A DNA stretch of 15,023 bases, from assembly GCA_902984215.1 (NCBI GenBank), contig CADWAF010001044.1:1-15023 (forward strand), in the 5' to 3' direction. This DNA comes from Willaertia magna (taxonomy: Eukaryota; Heterolobosea; Eutetramitea; Acrasida; Naegleriidae). How positions within the stretch are numbered: the first letter of the stretch is position 1; every line of letters begins with the position of its first letter. Of this stretch, positions 8,043 through 15,023 are shown piece by piece. A program made the translations under genes and the position numbers. The notes beneath the pieces were generated by a model. The model was not told where the DNA came from, made no database searches, and saw nothing but the letters and a program-made list of their open reading frames with translations.

Positions 8043-8424
8043 CAAATAATTTTATAAAAAAATCAATTCTTAACAGCCAAACGTACAACAATATCTTTAA
8101 AGAAGACAAATTAAATTATTTAATATTTATTTTTATAATTTTTATTTAAAAAATTAAATAATTTTTATTAAAATTTATTTAAAAAATTAAATAATTTTTA
8201 TTTAAAAATGTTAATAATTTTAATTACATAGAATTAACAATAAAATTAATCATTAATTATTAAAACTTTACATTTAAAATTTATTAGAAAACTGTAGGAC
8301 ATTGTCTTTGTTCTGTTTAATGGATTAAATTATTAATGTTTATTAGAAACATTATTTCTCTCTTCAACCACATTCAGTTATAAATTTATAAATTCTACAC
8401 CAAGTAATAAAGTCTGTAAAGAGA
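8043..8424 (+). repeat. Dispersed repeat family A, copy 2
   Basis: It is closely similar to 3591-3893. It is longer because it holds extra AT-rich sequence, including ATCTTTAAAGAAGACAAATT (8093-8112), which copy 1 lacks, and a 33-bp tandem duplication. The family extends leftward to about 7990, and that extension is shared with 10403-10475 downstream of the second U-box gene. Confidence 0.8.
8141..8206 (+). repeat. Two tandem copies of a 33-bp unit
   Basis: The unit begins TTTATTTAAAAAATTAAATA at 8141 and again at 8174, and the copies are nearly identical. Repeat copy 1 near 3660 has only one such segment, so the duplication arose inside this copy. Confidence 0.75.
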
Positions 8425-8771
8425 ATATTTCGATAGGGAATTTACTTTAATAGAATAATTTCTAAATAATTCATTATTTACATATACTTTTTTGTGTAAA
8501 TACAATAGCTTTACAATACTATGTTCAATCATTTCTTTATTTAGTGAATTTACTGTTAGATAAATACCATTGTAATAGCTTTTTTCTTATAAAACTTTCT
8601 TTTTTTACTATCATAAACCTTTCATTAATTGTTTTTCTGTACGAATTACTAAAAAAGAGAGATTTTCGATGCCTCATTGTAAATTGTTATTTCAATAAAT
8701 TTAAGGATAATCAACTTTTGCGTTGTTAATGTCTTAATTATATAATTTTGATTTTCTTTTTTTATTTACAG
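8425..8771. other. Intergenic stretch with no recognised gene
   Basis: There is a 61-codon hydrophobic frame on the plus strand (8544-8729) and a 44-codon basic frame on the minus strand (about 8535-8670, MRHRKSLFFSNSYRKTINER). Neither resembles a known family and either may be chance. TTTATTTACAG at 8761-8771 looks like a splice acceptor for the following coding scrap. Confidence 0.3.
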
Positions 8772-9051
8772 AAAAAGGGAATCTTATATGATTGTTCTTA
8801 ATTAAATTGCCTTAAATAAAGTAAGAAGTTTAAATACATTAATAAGAGATAGAGCTGAAATAATAATTTGTAAAAGATTTAATCATGATAATAAAAATAT
8901 TAATTATTATAGTAAATTAGAACTTTTCTTAAAATTAATAACAATCTCTGATGTTGAAAGACTATTTTCTGCAAATTGTGACATTTATTTCCACTTATTT
9001 AAAAGCCTTATTTTTAAGCCTTTCCTTAATGTTTTTTCTATTGTACTTTGA
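8772..9051 (+). pseudogene. Coding scrap, possibly the hAT transposase dimerisation region
   Basis: After the apparent acceptor, one frame runs from 8779 to TGA at 9049 with a single in-frame TAA (8803-8805). It encodes NKVRSLNTLIRDRAEIIICK, then YYSKLELFLKLITISDVERL followed by FSANCDI. The end (8902-8985) resembles the hAT C-terminal dimerisation pattern, YP.L...A..LL.IP.S....ER.FSA.G.I, with a few residues missing. The stretch is short and the pattern degenerate, so the call is tentative. No transposase core or terminal repeats were found nearby. Confidence 0.4.
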
Positions 9052-9067
9052 TAGAATAGGTAAAATC

Positions 9068-9310
9068 TCAAATAATTAGAATTATGCAGAACAGAAACAA
9101 AATCAAAACAAAAGTAATTCCATTAATAGTATACAAAACAGTTATGCTTGTAATATCAAAATAAATAACGAACAATTAGAAATGTCATTATACTTTACAA
9201 AGAGTTCCGAATTTAAAAAATTAACAAAAACATTATCATCAACAACCAATAAAACTAAAATTAATAGTTAATTATTCGAATTAAAAAATTAACCAAAAAA
9301 AATAATTTAG
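9068..9310 (+). pseudogene. N/Q-rich coding scrap with in-frame stops
   Basis: One frame is readable from 9080 to 9268: NYAEQKQNQNKSNSINSIQN, then YACNIKINNEQLEMSLYFTK and on to a basic Lys/Thr-rich end. It is bounded by TAG (9077) and TAA (9269), after which the frame continues LFELKN before another TAA. Composition is that of low-complexity protein from this genome rather than of the flanks. The family is unknown. Confidence 0.4.
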
Positions 9311-9400
9311 TAAAATAATAAATTATTGGAATAATAAATTATTATATTATAAATACTATGATTTAAATTTTAAATATTTATTGAAATTTATTTCTGAAAT
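9295..9400 (+). repeat. Possible dispersed repeat family B, copy 2
   Basis: It is similar to 4965-5090 (see that entry). Ends are unclear because of low complexity. Confidence 0.35.
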
Positions 9401-9924
9401 AGGACGATTATTTTTTTTGTAACATTATTTTATTTTACAAAATACTTTACAAAACGTTTCTAATTAAAAATATTATATCTACTTGTATAGATCTATCTAT
9501 CTTAAAATTAATAATAAATTACTAAATACTTTATAACCAGTTATTCAGTGTGTCAATTAAAGTAATTTCACTTGAATTAATCTATTATATTTTGTAATAT
9601 TAAATTTAATATAATAAAATTGAAGGTAAATTATATCAATAAATGAAAATGTTGTTACAATAGTTTTTATAACCAATATAGAAATTAAATTCTTTAAAAA
9701 AATTAATTTATTGTTTAAATCAAATATTTTTTATTTTCAACAACTAGTTTATAAATAAATACTTTACAAAAAAATTCCATAATTATAAACTTTTAATAAA
9801 AGAATAAATTACAATTACGACAATGGTTTTGTAAAGTATTTCATTTTAATAATTTTTCTAACAATTACAATAATATATCATTGATTCATTGTCTTGTTAT
9901 ACAACTAAAGTATTGCTAATTGAA
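9401..9924. other. AT-rich intergenic stretch
   Basis: No gene is seen. ACAAAATACTTTACAAAACG around 9415-9440 repeats words found near 4005 and 14375. The right-hand end may contain unrecognisable remains of the third U-box copy described next. Confidence 0.3.
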
Positions 9925-10055
9925 TTGAGTAATTTGTTGTAATTTCATCTTTATTAAAAGAAGAGAACGATAGAGCAGTTAATGAAGAGAATTTATTTGG
10001 TTTATAACACTAATCAACGATAGAATTTAAAGAAGAAAGGAGCTAGAAATGGTGT
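9925..10055 (-). pseudogene. Relic of a third U-box gene (5' end and promoter only)
   Basis: On the minus strand this aligns with the N-terminal coding region of the intact paralogues. SLTALSFSSFNKDEI (about 9945-9989) sits in frame opposite PLNTPSSSSSFNKDEI, and SFNKDEI is fully conserved. Downstream of that, homology fades before the U-box. Upstream, GAATTTAAAGAAGAAAGGAG matches the promoter of paralogue 2, but the E2F-like core AGCGCCAAAA has decayed to AGCTAGAAAT (10041-10050). It is the third member of a minus-strand tandem array, eroded beyond function. Confidence 0.65.
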
Positions 10056-10651
10056 TTACAATAAGGTAAAACAAAATGATTCTTGTAATGTTGTTTTAAA
10101 TGAAACATTATTATGTAACTTTTATTATTAAATTTCATTTCTTTTCTGATTTTAATTTCTTATTATCATTTGTCTATTATTTTAATTAGGTTATAATCTT
10201 TTGTAAACTTTTTGTAACCTTAATATGTTTTTTAATAAAACGGATTTTAAAAAAAATAACAAATAATTAACAAGTCAAAAGAATTGGAAAAACTTTATAT
10301 TTTATAAAATAATTTCTTTTATTAATTGTTCTAAATCATTTTTTTGTAACATTATTATTAGAAAAGACTTACAAAAGTTCTGAGATAAATTGCATTTGAT
10401 TTAAAATTAAAAAAAAAATTACATCCACTTTTGAAACAACAACGTAATAACTACCGTAATAATTTTAAAAAAATATCAATTCTTCCTAAAGAATTCTCCT
10501 TAGAACAAGAAATATAAATATTTAAATTTTATTCAATTGCTAAATCTATAACTCTATTGAATATACAACAATATTCTTAAAGAAGAAAATTTATGTGTAA
10601 TTGATTATTATGTGTATTGAAATAATCATTAAATTAAATATCAATTGTTCG
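10056..10651. other. Intergenic DNA containing a partial copy of repeat family A
   Basis: No gene is seen. Region 10403-10475 (ATTACATCCACTT, GAAACAACAACGTAAT and AATATCAATTCTT) and 10560-10592 (ATACAACAATATTCTTAAAG) match the left part of repeat A near 8000-8100, interrupted by about 85 bp. Confidence 0.5.
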
Positions 10652-12343
10652 TTACAATTTATTTCTATTAATTTCTTTTTCTTCTTCATTTTCATTTTTA
10701 CATTGTAAACTATTTAACTCTAAATAAATACCACATTCATTTTCATTTGATTTACTTGTTCCTTTTGGAAAAATACATATTTCCCATTTTAATCCAAATA
10801 CTTCAAATATATCACTAAAAAATCTTTCTTCTTTTTTTACATTTAATGGAATTTCAATATTTATAATATTGACATAATCATATTCTGGATGTAAATATTT
10901 AAAATTATTAATTATTTGATTGTTATTTAATTTATTTAATTTATTTAAATTTAATAATTCATTTTTAAAATTAATATTTTCTTGTTGTAACTTATTTGTT
11001 AAATTATTTAAATCTTCATTTGTTTGTTGTAATTTAATAATTTTATTATTTTGATTTGTTAATAATTTTTGTAAATTAATAATTTCATTATTTTGATTTA
11101 AATTTAATTGTTGTAAACTTTCAATTTTATTATTTTGATTTTGTAAACATTTTAATAACATTAAATTAAATGAATCTAATTTATTTTCATTTGTTTTAAT
11201 AAATAAATTATAATATTTATCCATTAAATTTAATTTTAAATATTCATTTAATAATTGTTGTTCAGTTTCTTTATTTTCATTATTTAAATCATAAATTATT
11301 TCTAAATATTTAATTTCATTATTCTTTTTATATAATTCTTTATAAATAATAATTAATTCATTTTGTAAATCATTTTTGTAATCTTCAATAAATTCAATTA
11401 ATTCATTTAAGTCTGTTTCATTTAAATTAATTTCTTTAAATAAATTTTTAAAAAATGTAATAAATTTATTATTATTTTCATTAATGTTTATATTAAATAA
11501 TTTTTGTAATAAATTATTTCTATTGTAATTGCTTTCATTAAATAAAATAAATAAAATGTCTAATTTAAATTCATCAGCTTCTAAATTATTAAATAGTTTG
11601 TCAATTAAATTATTATTTGAATTATTTAATTTACAATATTTTGTAAATATTTCAATTATTAAATTGTTATTGTCATTATTTTGTAATTGAATTAATAAAT
11701 TTAATAATTCTTCATAATATTTTTGTAAATATTTGTCACTAATTAATTTATTTTCTAATAATTTTAATTTGATTAATTTAAATTCTAAATCTTTTAATTC
11801 ATTTAAAGCTTTCATATAATTATTAAATAATTTATCTTCATTCAATTCATTTAATAAAATATTAAATTTTAATTCAATTAATTCATTTTTACAATTTTTA
11901 AAACTATCATCATTTTTAATTAAATCTAATGATTCATTAATTAATTCAGAACATAAATCAATTAAATTATTATCAGTTGACCACATTTTAACATGTTTAA
12001 TTACTTTTTTAATAAATTTATTTACTTTTTCATCAATAGTATCTTTTAAAATCACATTTCTAGCTAAAGATTTACTTTTTAATGTAGCTCTAGTTATGGG
12101 ACATGTATTTTTAGATTTTAACCATTCTTCAATTGTTTTTCTATCATAAGTTTGTCCAGTTTCAATTGTGACTGGATCAATCATTAATTGTTGACTAATT
12201 GGACAATTATATTTATTTAAATATTTATTTTTCCATTCTTCAATTTGTTTTTCAATTTCATCTTTATTGAAAGAAGAAGGTGATGATGGTGTGTTTAATG
12301 GAGAGGAAGAAGTAGATGAAAGTGGTGAGTTATATTGTGACAT
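10652..12343 (-). CDS. U-box / helical-repeat / coiled-coil / partial MATH E3 ligase-like protein, paralogue 2
   Basis: This is a 563-residue protein, highly similar to paralogue 1 and in the same orientation. It has a Ser/Pro/Asn-rich start (1-25), a U-box at about 43-116 (CPIS 47-50, DPV, TGQTYDR, CPITR), a helical solenoid to about 400, and a coiled coil with fewer NQNN-type repeats than paralogue 1. It then enters a MATH domain: FSDIFEVFGLKWEICIFPKG (509-528) followed by GIYLEL, as in MATH W.I.I.PKG....YLEL. It stops after an acidic EEEKEINRNKL tail, well short of the full ~130-residue MATH fold, and no continuation is visible in the next few hundred bases in any frame. By family knowledge the role is E2 recruitment and ubiquitin transfer, with the coiled coil for oligomerisation. 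Substrate binding by the shortened MATH is doubtful. All Gln codons seen are CAA. Confidence 0.88.
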   Translation of the reverse strand: MSQYNSPLSSTSSSPLNTPSSPSSFNKDEIEKQIEEWKNKYLNKYNCPISQQLMIDPVTIETGQTYDRKTIEEWLKSKNTCPITRATLKSKSLARNVILKDTIDEKVNKFIKKVIKHVKMWSTDNNLIDLCSELINESLDLIKNDDSFKNCKNELIELKFNILLNELNEDKLFNNYMKALNELKDLEFKLIKLKLLENKLISDKYLQKYYEELLNLLIQLQNNDNNNLIIEIFTKYCKLNNSNNNLIDKLFNNLEADEFKLDILFILFNESNYNRNNLLQKLFNININENNNKFITFFKNLFKEINLNETDLNELIEFIEDYKNDLQNELIIIYKELYKKNNEIKYLEIIYDLNNENKETEQQLLNEYLKLNLMDKYYNLFIKTNENKLDSFNLMLLKCLQNQNNKIESLQQLNLNQNNEIINLQKLLTNQNNKIIKLQQTNEDLNNLTNKLQQENINFKNELLNLNKLNKLNNNQIINNFKYLHPEYDYVNIINIEIPLNVKKEERFFSDIFEVFGLKWEICIFPKGTSKSNENECGIYLELNSLQCKNENEEEKEINRNKL

Positions 12344-12493
12344 TTTTTTTGAAAGTTGGACATGATTGCGCGAGTGAATGATGTGACAAGATGAAAACTG
12401 ATGAATTCAAATGCAACAAGAAAGGAGCGCCAAAATTCATCATCTTGTTTGAGTCGTTCGGCGACAATCTTTTTATTGTACGAGATCAAAAAA
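12344..12493. promoter_or_regulatory. Divergent promoter between U-box paralogue 2 and the plus-strand gene, with an E2F-like site
   Basis: GCGCCAAAA at 12427-12435 reads TTTTGGCGC on the minus strand, an E2F/DP consensus, 84-91 bp upstream of the U-box ATG. It is in the same place as in paralogue 1. The flanking words GATGTGACAAGATGAAAACT and GAATTCAAATG are conserved between paralogues. The plus-strand gene starts at 12494, so the 150 bp may serve both directions. Confidence 0.6.
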
Positions 12494-12845
12494 ATGAGCG
12501 AATCCGATCTATTACTCCTCTAATAACACAGCATCTTCCTTAACACAACCATCTTGCCTATCGGAAACAGAAATTGAAATTTTAAACAAGTATAACAAAA
12601 TACTATGTGAAGAAGAACAAAAAGTAATAGAAAATATTATAAAAACTCATCATTCTACCAATAATACTTATGAAAATTTAAAAAAACAAAAAAATGTAAA
12701 AAGAAATAATAAATTTATTAATTTAACAACAGTTAGAAAATGGTTTTTTGTTTATTTGTTAAATTTTTATTCAGAATTTGGTTATAATTTGTTAGAAATA
12801 ATTTTAATTTTTTTATTCAAAACATTAATAATAATACTTTATTAA
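12494..12845 (+). pseudogene. Small unknown protein gene with an apparent 1-base insertion near the start
   Basis: ATG AGC GAA at 12494 runs into tandem stops within nine codons. From 12504 the next frame is open to TAA at 12845 (113 codons): IYYSSNNTASSLTQPSCLSE, then TEIEILNKYNKILCEEEQKV and a basic, then hydrophobic end (KWFFVYLLNFYSEFGYNLLE). Removing one C of the CC at 12504-12505 would give MSESIYYSSNN, so a single insertion (or a sequencing error) explains the break. It is divergent from U-box paralogue 2 and convergent with the next gene, with 14 bp between the stops. The family is not recognised. Confidence 0.55.
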
Positions 12846-12859
12846 TTATAAACTTTCCA

Positions 12860-13702
12860 TTAATTATCAATTAAATCAAATTTATAAATAGTATAACTTA
12901 AATTAATTTTTACCATTTCTGTATACTCAAAGTATACAAATTTTACTTTATAAACCATGCTTCTCTTTTTAATATTTGTTTCTTTATCTGTCCAGTATAG
13001 TTTCTACCAGTTTGTAGTATATAAGGGAGGTAATATTTTAGTTGATTTCAAAGAGAATTTAATTGAATGAATATAAAAATTTATAATATCTCCATGATCT
13101 TTAACATAATTATAATTAATACATTCTATTAGCATTACAAATTTCTTTAAATTATCAACAAATTTCTTCCAAACCCTTTCACTCATATTACTAACAAAAT
13201 TACCACTTCTTCCATCAATAACTTTACTCATTCCATCTTGCAATCTAAAAATAATTCGATTTTCTATTTGTTTTAATTTTTTTTTTAATTTCAAATCTAT
13301 TTCCTTTTCTATTTTATTTGAATGATCAGTTTTAGGAAATTTAATGATTTGTGACAATTTTTTATTTGGTAAAATCCAAAGAACTATTCTTTGAGTATGA
13401 AGTTTTAGATAAGAATTAAAAGATGAGAGATTAATATTTTTATATTTTTTAATTTCTTTATTATCCTCTTTTACGTCTCAATTTGAGAGGAGAAATTTAT
13501 AAAATTTAGATTGACCATTATTGTTTGTTGAAGATGATAAAATTAATTGATTGTTTATGTTTGTATGTTGTTTGATTGATTGAAATGAGTTGTTGATTAA
13601 TGGGTTGATTTGGTTATTTTGATTTGGATGATTATTTTGTTGATTATTTAAGTTCAATTTGTTATTTATGATGAGAAATGAATTAAGTAAGGTGTTGTTT
13701 CA
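12860..13702 (-). pseudogene. Decayed gene for an N/Q-rich protein with a C-terminal unknown domain
   Basis: One minus-strand frame runs from 13699 to TAA at 12860-12862, about 280 codons, broken only by TGA (13478-13480) and TAG (13004-13006). The first part is Asn/Gln-rich (NNQQNNHPNQNNQINPLINN). The second (about 13357 down) is a basic, folded-looking domain with KLKQIENRIIFRLQDGMSKV, then GRSGNFVSNMSERVWKKFVD, then YVKDHGDIINFYIH. It continues past the TAG as KLYWTDKETNIKKRSMVYKV. An ATG at 13703 lies one frame off, suggesting an additional frameshift. I do not recognise the domain. Confidence 0.55.
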
Positions 13703-13707
13703 TTTTT

Positions 13708-14009
13708 TTATTTTAGTTGTGCTGATTTTATAGTGTGTAAAGTGCGATTACAAAAAAAAAGAATTTTCCCAAGCTTCACCGAACGATCTGGTAGGTTGTT
13801 GTTTCCGACGGTACTACTAGATTCATCTAAATTACTAATATTTTCTTGATGATTTTCAACAACAATACTTTTTTCATTATTGTCTCTTTTCTCTTTTCGT
13901 TTCTTGCTAATCGTTTGTCTATTATTTCTATAGTAAACACGTTTTCTTTCTAGAATTTTTTCTTCGTTACAGGGTAGTATCTTCTTTCTCTTTCTCTATG
14001 ATGTTTCAT
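13708..14009 (-). pseudogene. Basic-rich decayed coding segment
   Basis: ATG at 14009 opens MKHHRERERRYYPVTKKKF then TAG. One base off, at the A-run near 13953, another frame reads EEKILERKRVYYRNNRQTIS then KKRKEKRDNNEK, an acidic Ser/Asn stretch and NLPDRSVKLGKILFF, ending with TAA at 13708. The two halves fit if one base was gained or lost in the A-run. The Arg/Lys/Tyr-rich pattern resembles basic linker regions in some transposon and HNH-type proteins, but it is not diagnostic. It may be the upstream part of the preceding minus-strand gene. Confidence 0.45.
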
Positions 14010-14161
14010 TTTATTTTGTTTTGTGGTTGGTTTATGAGGAAACACTGATTGTTGATGTATTAAATATATTAATGTCACATAAATTAAGTAGCAAGGCTAA
14101 ACATAGTAACGTCAAGAGACAATGAACTGTTTTTTAACGCTTTATACTACACTGCCCCCTT

Positions 14162-14293
14162 AAACAATAAAAAACGGGATAATTAAATTCTGTTTAAAAT
14201 TTATTGTACAATTTAGTTTACTATTGTAAGTAATGAATATTCATACAATTAGGAAATTAAAAAATCTTTACTAATTATTGACCTTTGAAAATA
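14162..14293 (+). repeat. Inverted repeat arm, partner at 7755-7893
   Basis: It matches the reverse complement of 7755-7893 over about 130 bp with small gaps (see that entry). The segment just right of it (14301-14333, AATAATTAAGCATGAA to AGAATGATAAAT) resembles 7935-7967 in direct orientation, so the arm appears flipped relative to its neighbour at one of the two loci. Confidence 0.85.
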
Positions 14294-14476
14294 ATGATTG
14301 AATAATTAAGCATGAAAAGTAAGAATGATAAATCTAAAAACTGAAAAGTTTCATTAAGTTTCATTCTTGAATTTACAAAACACTTTATAAAACGTTCGAA
14401 ATACAAAAAAATATTAAAAAAAATATTTTAATTTCAATTTAACATACGTGGTTTTAATTATTATTATTAAAAGATT
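14294..14476. other. AT-rich stretch with a recurrent ACTTTA.AAAACGTT word
   Basis: No gene is seen. TTTACAAAACACTTTATAAA at about 14373-14392, followed by ACGTTC, is a diverged copy of the word near 9415-9440 and 4005-4020. Confidence 0.4.
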
Positions 14477-14931
14477 ATTTCAAGTAATGCGTATTACAAT
14501 ACTGCTAATAGTCCTCCATTAAACAGTTATTTTGTTCCAAAAGTTGTTTCAGAACAAATATCAAATAATAAACTAAACACAACAAATAACAATCACTCTT
14601 CACTTTACAATAATAATTTACAACATTCCTCTACGCAACAAATAATAATACCGCCTCATCACTACTATCATAATAATTTTAAAGCAAAAAGAAAATCATT
14701 TATAATCTCAAAAGATTTACACATTAAAAAAGAAAGAAATTAACATTTACAATTAAAAGAATTAAATTTTCAAAATTTTTAAAGTTTTCAATTATTAATG
14801 TTACTCCATCACTTTTAATAACAACTATATTACATTCTCCTTCTTATAATAATCATCATCACAATAACCAAACCTACAACTCTACTGAACTCACAGTAAT
14901 ATTTATTGAATCTAAAAAAAAAAAAAACTAA
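14477..14931 (+). pseudogene. N/H-rich coding remnant
   Basis: From about 14477 to TAA at 14741 one frame encodes NAYYNTANSPPLNSYFVPKV, then an Asn/Ser/Gln/His-rich stretch (NNNLQHSSTQQIIIPPHHYY) and a basic end (KAKRKSFIISKDLHIKKERN). Past the TAA the frame continues HLQLKELNFQNF. It then switches frame at 14785 to FSIINVTPSLLITTILHSPS, followed by YNNHHHNNQTYNSTELTV, to TAA at 14929-14931. Composition is like low-complexity regulatory proteins of AT-rich amoebae. No domain is recognised, and one stop and one frameshift mark it as decayed. Confidence 0.45.
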
Positions 14932-15023
14932 ACCATTTAATATAATGTCAATTGTATTTACTATAACAATATTGCTTAGCAGTTCTATAGTTTTTTTAAA
15001 GAAAAAAAACAAGGGTTTTTTTA

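Noticed and set aside
8141..8206. Short tandem repeat as a CRISPR-like array or satellite
   Set aside because: There are only two adjacent 33-bp units with no spacers, so this is a simple local duplication.
8544..8729. 61-codon hydrophobic plus-strand frame as a membrane peptide gene
   Set aside because: T-rich DNA produces such frames by chance, and it has no start context, no neighbour logic and no recognisable motif.
7755..14293. Inverted arms as terminal repeats of one 6.5-kb transposon
   Set aside because: There is no matching target duplication outside the arms, no transposase frame inside, and the enclosed content is an ordinary tandem gene family.
14830..15012. Minus-strand 60-codon frame at the right edge
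   Set aside because: It is Phe/Ile-rich from A/T runs and overlaps a better plus-strand N/H-rich frame.

Overview
The window reads as an AT-rich eukaryotic nuclear region. The evidence is introns of 40 to 102 nt with GTAAG donors and AG acceptors, Asn/Ser/Gln-rich low-complexity proteins, eukaryote-only domains (U-box, MATH/TRAF, kinesin motor) and E2F-like promoter sites. The two intact genes encode Gln as CAA and never read through TAA or TAG, so the standard code applies and in-frame stops elsewhere are real lesions. An AT-rich amoebozoan such as a dictyostelid, or an early-diverging AT-rich fungus, would fit. I cannot place it more closely.

Left part (1-2415, + strand): a large, intron-containing, clearly dead gene for a beta-class amino-methyltransferase (DNA N6-adenine/N4-cytosine type). 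It carries one frameshift, three in-frame stops and substitutions in both catalytic motifs, and it is split by a 506-bp MITE (803-1308) with terminal inverted repeats and a 5-bp target duplication. Removing the element and one duplication copy restores the frame exactly. Its two introns carry an 18-bp perfect palindrome.

Middle (2416-6006): mostly non-coding AT-rich DNA holding a tRNA-like pol III promoter pair (about 3104-3170), one copy of a ~300-380 bp dispersed repeat, and a decayed kinesin motor gene (4445-4790) with a recognisable P-loop split by an intron.

Right part (6007-12343, - strand): two tandem paralogues of one U-box E3 ligase family (U-box, alpha-helical region, coiled coil, start of a MATH domain), with a decayed 5' fragment of a third copy between them (about 9925-10055). 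The first paralogue stops at the conserved MATH Trp and the second ends part-way through MATH. Both have an E2F-like site about 75-90 bp upstream of the ATG, and the relic has lost it. Between them lie a hAT-like transposase scrap, an N/Q-rich coding scrap and a second copy of the dispersed repeat.

Far right (12494-15023): a divergent small gene with an apparent 1-base insertion, two decayed minus-strand genes, an inverted copy of the segment that lies upstream of the first U-box gene, and an N/H-rich decayed gene. Overall the window is a graveyard of duplicated and mobile DNA around one recently expanded ubiquitin-ligase family. Where the ancestral residue can be inferred, most lesions are C-to-T or G-to-A changes.
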